From the NCBI GenBank assembly GCA_016719645.1, contig JADJYS010000037.1:62001-126000 (forward strand): a stretch of DNA of 64,000 nt. Reading direction: 5' to 3'. The notes below the pieces were generated by a model, which saw only the letters and a program-made list of their open reading frames with translations, ran no database searches and had not been told where the DNA came from. A program made the position numbers and the translations under genes. The stretch comes from a bacterium. GTDB taxonomy: Bacteria > Krumholzibacteriota > Krumholzibacteriia > LZORAL124-64-63. How positions within the stretch are numbered: the stretch's first letter is position 1; every line of letters begins with the position of its first letter. Of the stretch, positions 59,638 through 64,000 are shown one piece after another.

Positions 59638-60234
59638 ATGCGTTGCCCGAGCCCCGTCTCCGTCCTGGCCTTCGCGCTGCTGCTGCTGACGGCCGGCGGC
59701 GCCGCGGCCCAATCCGACGTGTTCTGCATCTGCACCGACGCCGCGTCCGGCACCTGCGGCGGGAACCTCGAGGTGGACGTCCCGGGCTCCTGCACCATCC
59801 ATTTCGTGCTCGCGCAGCCCTCCGGCTCGCCGGTGATGGCCTGGGAGGCCCGCGTGACCGTCGAGGGCTCCGCGACCTACGTGGGCGGCTGGACGCTGAC
59901 CGCGGGCCTGAACGTGGGCAGCGGCGACGACTACACCGTCGGCCTGCAGTTGGGCGGGTTGAACGGCCTGTCGCCCAACAGCGTCGGCCTGGTGCCGCTG
60001 ATGTCCATGACCGTGATGCTGCTGGGGGAGGGTCCGCTGCTCTTCAAGGTGGGGCCGGTGCCCGGCTCGGCCAGCTTCCCGGACGGCACGCCCGGCTACC
60101 TCGTGGGCGTGAACACCATGAAGCCCGCGACGGTCTGCAGCGGCGACTTCGACCGGCCCGTGTTCACCCTGAACAACGGCGACGCCGACCAGCAGGGGAC
60201 CTGGGGCGAGGTCAAGACCCTCTACTCGCACTGA
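59638..60234 (+). CDS. secreted array paralog 6, with W-G-x-V-K-x-L-Y tail
   Basis: A 198-residue paralog. ATG 59638 is preferred to 59632 because GGAGGG ends 6 bases before it. The signal peptide ends G-A-A-A-Q near 24. Shared domain: D-V-F-C-I-C-T-D, T-C-G-G-N-L, A-W-E-A-R-V-T, F-K-V-G-P-V-P-G-S-A-S-F-P-D-G-T-P-G-Y and P-A-T-V-C-S-G-D-F. The end is G-T-W-G-E-V-K-T-L-Y-S-H. It stands alone after a strong terminator, so it is probably expressed separately from paralog 5. Confidence 0.75.
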   Translation: MRCPSPVSVLAFALLLLTAGGAAAQSDVFCICTDAASGTCGGNLEVDVPGSCTIHFVLAQPSGSPVMAWEARVTVEGSATYVGGWTLTAGLNVGSGDDYTVGLQLGGLNGLSPNSVGLVPLMSMTVMLLGEGPLLFKVGPVPGSASFPDGTPGYLVGVNTMKPATVCSGDFDRPVFTLNNGDADQQGTWGEVKTLYSH

Positions 60235-60361
60235 CTCCCGCCCGCCCGGGACCGGCCGGGAGGGAGCCCCTGCACCGTATTTCCCGCTCAACCGCGAGGA
60301 CCGCCGGCCGATCATCTCCCGTGATCGCCCCGAAAGGCACGTCCTCAACCGCGAGCGAGCC

Positions 60362-60997
60362 ATGCAAGACACCAATGCCGCCGTCGCCGTCCTCACCGGC
60401 GCGGCCCCCGATTCCCTGCTCGAGGCGTTCCAGGACCGGATCCGGCCCGGCGGCCGAGTCCTCGACCTCGCGTCCGGCGACGGCGCCCGCGCCCTCCACC
60501 TGGCGGGGGCCGGCTACCGCGTGACCGCGCTGGCCCCAACCGCCGCAGCTGCGGCGAGCCTGAACGAGGCGGCGGCCGCAGGCAGCCACGAACTCGTGGC
60601 TTACCGCGAATCGTACCTGGACCACGACCCGGGCCCGCAGCCGTACGATGCGCTGCTCTGCTACGACGTGATGCCGCGCCTGTCCCGCACGGACAACGCC
60701 AGCCTGCTGCACCGCATCTTCAGCTGGACGGCGCACGGGTCGCTGCTGTTCCTGACGGCGCGGCACGTGGACGACGCGTCCTACGACGAGGTGAGCGCGA
60801 CGTGGGAGCGGGCGGGGCTGCACAGCTTCCGCAGTCCGGACGGCGAGTACCGCACCTACCTGGCGCGCGGCGTCGTGCGCAACCTGTTCCGGGGTTGGAA
60901 CACGCTGCACCACCGGGAATGCATGCCATTGATCGACGGGAACGCGGCGGACGGCCCCCGGGCCGGCCTGATCGAACTCGTGGCGGGGCGCCGCTAG
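60362..60997 (+). CDS. class I SAM-dependent methyltransferase
   Basis: A 211-residue cytosolic methyltransferase with a Rossmann SAM domain. Motif I is V-L-D-L-A-S-G-D-G-A-R-A-L-H-L-A (about 33-48); the post-I region V-T-A-L-A-P lacks the usual acidic residue. Motif IV-like is Y-D-A-L-L-C-Y-D-V-M-P-R (about 94-105), and S-L-L-F-L-T-A-R-H lies near 127. It is closest in feel to TehB/UbiE-type small methyltransferases; the acceptor is unknown. A hairpin begins at its stop codon, which makes co-transcription with the RiPP genes downstream unlikely. Confidence 0.8.
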   Translation: MQDTNAAVAVLTGAAPDSLLEAFQDRIRPGGRVLDLASGDGARALHLAGAGYRVTALAPTAAAAASLNEAAAAGSHELVAYRESYLDHDPGPQPYDALLCYDVMPRLSRTDNASLLHRIFSWTAHGSLLFLTARHVDDASYDEVSATWERAGLHSFRSPDGEYRTYLARGVVRNLFRGWNTLHHRECMPLIDGNAADGPRAGLIELVAGRR

Positions 60998-61012
60998 ATC
61001 AGCGGCGCCCCG
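60984..61012 (+). terminator. hairpin terminator overlapping the methyltransferase stop
   Basis: A perfect 12-bp stem, CGGGGCGCCGCT / AGCGGCGCCCCG, with an AGATC loop; the stop codon TAG lies at the stem-loop junction. Followed by TCACTTC. Confidence 0.75.
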
Positions 61013-61352
61013 TCACTTCAACCCCCGCCTGCACTGCTGGAAGGAAGAGGAAGGCCGGAACCCCTCCGAATGGCCCTCGCCCGTAGGTCATTCTCGAAAG
61101 AGGAGTTCCGGCCAAGAATGCGAGGGGAAGGGTAGGTTCGCGACTCACTAGAGCTTCGCACAGTGTTTCGGAATCCCGATCGTGATCGAATGGTTTGTCC
61201 CCCCGGACTCTTCTCCGACAATAGCTACAATCACGGTAGCCCCGGAACGTTGCATGAAATCAGCGTCGATCCGGATGATTTTTCACATTTCTCCAGCGCG
61301 GTAAGTGTATGCTGTCCTTGGCCCTCGCCCGGCCATCGGGAGAATGAACCGC
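60998..61352 (+). other. leader region upstream of the RiPP precursor
   Basis: These 355 bases hold the methyltransferase terminator, a long imperfect hairpin (61053-61113), and a less GC-rich stretch (about 61150-61320) that is the likely promoter zone of the precursor gene. No protein-coding gene is seen. Confidence 0.5.
61053..61113. other. long imperfect inverted repeat upstream of the RiPP precursor
   Basis: GGCCGGAAC (61053-61061) pairs with GTTCCGGCC (61105-61113). Inside it CCTC/GAGG and GAATG/CATTC also pair, giving a long hairpin. A competing pairing exists between CCCTCGC (61074-61080) and GCGAGGG just downstream (around 61120-61126). It could be a structured leader RNA, an attenuator or a recombination scar. 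Confidence 0.45.
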
Positions 61353-61538
61353 ATGATCAAGATCGTCGAACCGGACCATCGTCCCGATACCCTCGCCCCA
61401 CGCGCAGATGGAACGTGTGGCTGCTCCTGTGCCTGCAATTGCGTGACGGGCGACCAGGCCGGAAGCCAGTCGACCAAGTCTGCCAAGGATGATGTCGGCG
61501 CACTCCCGGTCGTTCTCGGGAAGCGTGACGGCGCCTGA
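61353..61538 (+). CDS. candidate RiPP precursor peptide with five alternating cysteines
   Basis: A 61-residue peptide (MIKIVEPDHRPDTLAPRADG, then TCGCSCACNC and a 31-residue polar tail). All five Cys lie at residues 22, 24, 26, 28 and 30, every second position, with small partners Gly, Ser, Ala and Asn between. ATG 61353 is chosen for CGGGAG about 10 bases upstream; ATG 61344 abuts that site. A leader followed by a Cys-dense core next to a radical SAM/SPASM maturase is the arrangement of thioether-bridged RiPPs (sactipeptides and ranthipeptides such as SCIFF). The 3' end overlaps the maturase frame, suggesting translational coupling. A metallothionein-like metal-binding peptide is the alternative reading. 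Confidence 0.7.
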   Translation: MIKIVEPDHRPDTLAPRADGTCGCSCACNCVTGDQAGSQSTKSAKDDVGALPVVLGKRDGA

Positions 61539-62976
61539 GCCAGGCCACCCGCTCTGCCGGGTCTTCCGGCACGGGGGCCGGATCTACGCCTACGACGCCG
61601 GGGCCGATCAGGTCGTGGAGTTGTCGCCGTCCGTGGCCTCGTGGCTGGAAGCGGCGGCGCCCGATCCGGCCGTGATCGACGCCGATCCAGCCATCTCCGA
61701 CGAGTTTGGGCGGGCTCACGCCGAACACGGCCTGTTCTGTTCCCGGCGTCCACGCCTGGTCGCGAAGCGGTCCGGCCGGGACCGCGCCATCGACTACTCG
61801 AGCCGCATTTCCCAGATGACCCTGACCCTGGACGAGCGCTGCAATCTGCGCTGCGCCTACTGCCCGCACACGCGTGCCGTCGCCTGGACGCGCCCCCACG
61901 GCGAGCGGCGGATGTCGGAAGAAACGGTGCGGGCCGCCGTGGACCTGTTCCTGACCTGCGCGGGCGGCGGGTCGCCGTCGATTTCGCTCTACGGCGGCGA
62001 GCCCCTGCTGGCGCCGGGACTCGTCCGCATGGTCGCGGACCTGGTCCAAGCGGAGCAGCGGCCCGAAATCCGGATCATCCTGGACACCAACGGCACCCTG
62101 CTCGATGACGCGATGGTCGAGCTCATCGCCGAACGGGGTCTGTACCTGCAGGTGAGCCTGGACGGCCCGGCGCCGATCCACGACCGCTGGCGCACCACGT
62201 CCGACGGCCGGCCCACGCACGCCACGGTGATGGCAGGCCTGGCACGCCTGCTGGCTCGGGATCCCGCCGCGGCAGGTCGGCTGCGGTTCCAGGCGACGCT
62301 GGCGCCCGGCAGCGACCTGTTGGAAGCCGACGCCTTCTTCGTGAAACTGGGCCGCAATTTGGGCCTCGCCGACTTATCGGTGGGGGCGTCCTATGCGGAC
62401 CTCTCGTGGATGGTCGAAGCCGACCCGGCCATGACGCCGTCGGATGCGGACGGTTGGGAGCGGGCGCGTGACGCCTATGTCGCGGCCTGCGCGTCGGGAC
62501 GCCACGCCGCTCTGGGGCCGCTGGTGCGCGCCTGGTTCGACGGCCCCCTGATCCGCTTCTACCACCGCGAGGCCGTACCGCTCGGCGCCACCTTCCGGCC
62601 GGGCGGCGTCTGCACGCCCGGCCTGCGCCGCCTTCACGTGTGCAGCGACGGCAGGCTGCAACCCTGCGAGCGCGTGGGCACGGCGTTCGTCCTGGGCGAC
62701 GTGCGGCGCGGGTTCGATCTCGACGCCGTGGACCGGCTCGAGCAGGCGTGGTTCGACGCGCTCGGCGGCCGGTGTGCGGACTGCTGGGCGCTGCGTCACT
62801 GCAGCCTCTGCTTCACGGCGATGATCGACAGGGAAACGGGACGCGTGGGCGCCGTACCGGAATCGGCGTGCCGGGCCGTCAGGGAGGAGTTCGAGAGTAC
62901 GCTGCGCCTGTGGGTGGAACTGCTGGCGCGCAGCCCGCGGGCCCTGGATCACCTGAAGGGCAGCAGCGTCAGTTGA
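61489..62976 (+). CDS. radical SAM/SPASM peptide maturase, SCIFF/PapB-like
   Basis: About 480-495 residues depending on the start: ATG 61489 or 61492, or GTG 61525; none has an ideal ribosome site and coupling to the precursor is likely. The N-terminal part, C-R-V-F-R-H-G-G-R-I-Y-A-Y-D-A-G...V-V-E-L-S, resembles the RRE-like opening of SCIFF and QhpD-type maturases. The radical SAM core has C-N-L-R-C-A-Y-C (CxxxCxxC, first Cys codon 61840) and Y-G-G-E-P-L-L. The C-terminal SPASM region has C-T-P-G-L-R-R-L-H-V-C-S-D-G-R-L-Q-P-C-E-R-V-G and C-A-D-C-W-A-L-R-H-C-S-L-C for two auxiliary iron-sulfur clusters. It would install thioether or C-C crosslinks on the preceding peptide. The last 8 bases overlap the end of the convergent anti-sigma gene. 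Confidence 0.9.
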   Translation: MMSAHSRSFSGSVTAPEPGHPLCRVFRHGGRIYAYDAGADQVVELSPSVASWLEAAAPDPAVIDADPAISDEFGRAHAEHGLFCSRRPRLVAKRSGRDRAIDYSSRISQMTLTLDERCNLRCAYCPHTRAVAWTRPHGERRMSEETVRAAVDLFLTCAGGGSPSISLYGGEPLLAPGLVRMVADLVQAEQRPEIRIILDTNGTLLDDAMVELIAERGLYLQVSLDGPAPIHDRWRTTSDGRPTHATVMAGLARLLARDPAAAGRLRFQATLAPGSDLLEADAFFVKLGRNLGLADLSVGASYADLSWMVEADPAMTPSDADGWERARDAYVAACASGRHAALGPLVRAWFDGPLIRFYHREAVPLGATFRPGGVCTPGLRRLHVCSDGRLQPCERVGTAFVLGDVRRGFDLDAVDRLEQAWFDALGGRCADCWALRHCSLCFTAMIDRETGRVGAVPESACRAVREEFESTLRLWVELLARSPRALDHLKGSSVS

Positions 62977-63682
62977 GCGGAGTGCCGAGGTGGTAGGTGA
63001 AGATGCCGCACTCCGGGATGTCGAACTGCCAGGACTTGAACGCCACCGGCGTGCCGTTGAGCATGAGCGTATCCTGCGGTGCGGGACCCAGGGTGCCCCT
63101 GTAGGCCGCCAAACAAATTTCCCGGTATCTGGGGCTTAGAAAAAACTTCTGGAGTTGCTCTGTAGTCCCGATATCACCGATGCAGACCGGGAATGTGCTC
63201 ACTTTATCCTTTCCGTATGCCAAGTGGTATTCGGTCTTCCCCGCGTATGACAGGCCGAAGGCACGGCTCAAGGGCAGCTGTCCCTCGAGGTACAACTGCT
63301 GCAGCTCTTCCATCGCCGTTCGTATAGACTCGAGTTCTGCGTTGGTGTAGGGCACGCGCACCCCGTCGGACGTACTGCGGCTGAATCCGAAGGAGGTTCT
63401 GGCGTCCTGACGGGACGCCAGGGATGCCGTGCCATCGTCGTGGACCTGCATGACGTCGAGACGGAGCCCCGTCGATTCCAGCGCCGGCTGGTTGGCGAAG
63501 GTCGCCCCCAGCATCACCACCGCGACCGCGGCCAGGACGAGGGGGCGCGAGGTCCGGCGGTCGCGGAGGCGCGCCCGCAGTTCCGCGCGCAGCGCTTCCC
63601 TGTGCTCGTGATCGTGCCGGGGCTCGATGCGGGTGTCGCTGAACCAGAGTTCCAGTTCGTCGCGATCAGTCATGTCCGTCAT
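62969..63682 (-). CDS. membrane-anchored anti-sigma-like protein
   Basis: A 237-residue single-pass protein encoded directly after an ECF sigma factor, its start overlapping the sigma stop by 17 bases. A charged cytosolic N-terminus (about 1-45: E-L-E-L-W-F-S-D-T, then R-E-A-L-R-A-E-L-R-A-R-L-R-D-R-R) precedes one membrane helix (about 48-63). The periplasmic domain follows, with a helix E-L-E-S-I-R-T-A-M-E-E-L-Q-Q-L-Y near 120 and two Cys pairs. There is no zinc-finger motif. By position it is the anti-sigma partner; the domain itself is not recognised. Base usage in the 3' half is less GC-rich than around it. Confidence 0.7.
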   Translation of the reverse strand: MTDMTDRDELELWFSDTRIEPRHDHEHREALRAELRARLRDRRTSRPLVLAAVAVVMLGATFANQPALESTGLRLDVMQVHDDGTASLASRQDARTSFGFSRSTSDGVRVPYTNAELESIRTAMEELQQLYLEGQLPLSRAFGLSYAGKTEYHLAYGKDKVSTFPVCIGDIGTTEQLQKFFLSPRYREICLAAYRGTLGPAPQDTLMLNGTPVAFKSWQFDIPECGIFTYHLGTPLN

Positions 63683-64000
63683 AACCGTCCGGATCGAGTT
63701 CGTGGCCGTCTGTCATGGCGCGACGCAACTTCTCGCGCGTGCGGAACAGCCTGGCCTTCATGGTGCCCTCGGAGACGCCGTAGATCGCGGCGATCTCCTT
63801 CACGGGCAGATCTTCGTGATAGCGCAGGGCGAGCCAGTTGCGTTCCTCGTGCGTCAGCTCGCCGAGATACCGGTCGAGCCGGATGCGCAGCTGCGCTCTC
63901 TCCAGCTTCAGGGCGGGGTTTCCCTCGCTGTCCGCGAGCACGTCCTCGCCCAGGACGTTCAGGGGCGTGAACCAGTCCTTCTGCCGCTTCGCCACCTTGA
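63666..64000 (-). CDS. ECF sigma factor, 5' end beyond the window
   Basis: Only the C-terminal about 110 residues are present; the frame is open to the right edge. Region 4 is clear: L-T-H-E-E-R-N-W-L-A-L-R-Y-H-E-D-L-P-V-K-E-I-A-A-I-Y-G-V-S-E-G-T-M-K-A-R-L-F-R-T-R in outline, the standard sigma-70 r4 helix-turn-helix. The acidic tail D-P-D-G-Y-D-G-H-D is unusual. It overlaps the anti-sigma-like gene, so the two are co-translated. Confidence 0.85.
   Translation of the reverse strand, partial: KVAKRQKDWFTPLNVLGEDVLADSEGNPALKLERAQLRIRLDRYLGELTHEERNWLALRYHEDLPVKEIAAIYGVSEGTMKARLFRTREKLRRAMTDGHELDPDGYDGHD

Noticed and set aside
60362..60997. The methyltransferase as a tailoring enzyme of the RiPP
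   Set aside because: A perfect hairpin terminator at its stop and 350 bases separate it from the peptide gene; nothing links them beyond proximity.

Overview
The window looks like a stretch of chromosome from a very GC-rich, Gram-negative bacterium. The Gram-negative call rests on a TolC-family outer-membrane protein, an outer-membrane beta-barrel, several lipoproteins and many secreted proteins. At least four proteins, plus two decayed ones, end or once ended in a FlgD-like beta-sandwich with the signature N-P-F-N-P, about 40-45 residues, W-x-G, then S-G-x-Y. That C-terminal domain, with abundant ECF sigma/anti-sigma pairs and a sigma-54 regulator, suggests a member of the FCB group, possibly an uncultured phylum such as Krumholzibacteriota or Eisenbacteria. 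The phylum is inference; no rRNA, tRNA, CRISPR array or insertion sequence was recognised.

Layout. 1-31137 is a housekeeping and accessory mosaic: a secreted protein with a broken sorting domain, TerC, an HU-like protein with a histone H1-like tail, a propeller-lipoprotein plus beta-barrel pair, a CPA2 antiporter with TrkA domains, a GNAT acetyltransferase, a DUF2461 protein, HflX, a class-V aminotransferase, an MFS transporter, a branched-chain aminotransferase, a DEDD exonuclease, a glyoxalase-fold protein, a DUF2270 membrane protein, a secreted hydrolase, a P-loop ATPase with an M29-like aminopeptidase, a TtcA-like enzyme, an isocitrate/isopropylmalate dehydrogenase, a polytopic membrane protein, a TlyA-like methyltransferase, a 5'-nucleotidase lipoprotein and an AIM24 protein.

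31138-44361 is a copper/heavy-metal resistance island, less GC-rich to the eye. It holds a histidine kinase (frameshifted in this sequence), a sigma-54 response regulator, a CusCBA-type efflux operon with metal-binding modules, a cytochrome c, small periplasmic proteins and the 3' stump of a second cusA. A 14-bp palindrome close to GGAGAATAGTCTCC recurs upstream of the regulator operon and both target operons, and sigma-54-type promoters lie about 70-90 bp downstream of it at both target operons. The genes read as one self-contained sensing and efflux circuit.

44409-60234 is an envelope and secretion region. An ECF sigma factor, a zinc-finger anti-sigma factor and an exported TPR-CHAT protease-like protein stand in a row. 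They are followed by a 1489-residue secreted zincin and a tandem array of six related secreted proteins built from shuffled modules. Four of those six end in the same short tail, W-G-x-(I/V)-K-x-(L/A)-Y, which I do not recognise as a named signal.

60362-64000 holds a methyltransferase, then a candidate RiPP locus: a 61-residue peptide with five alternating cysteines (C-G-C-S-C-A-C-N-C) immediately before a radical SAM/SPASM maturase of the SCIFF/PapB type. A second, convergent ECF sigma/anti-sigma pair runs off the right end. The peptide/maturase pair and the module-shuffled array are the two best candidates for undescribed biology.
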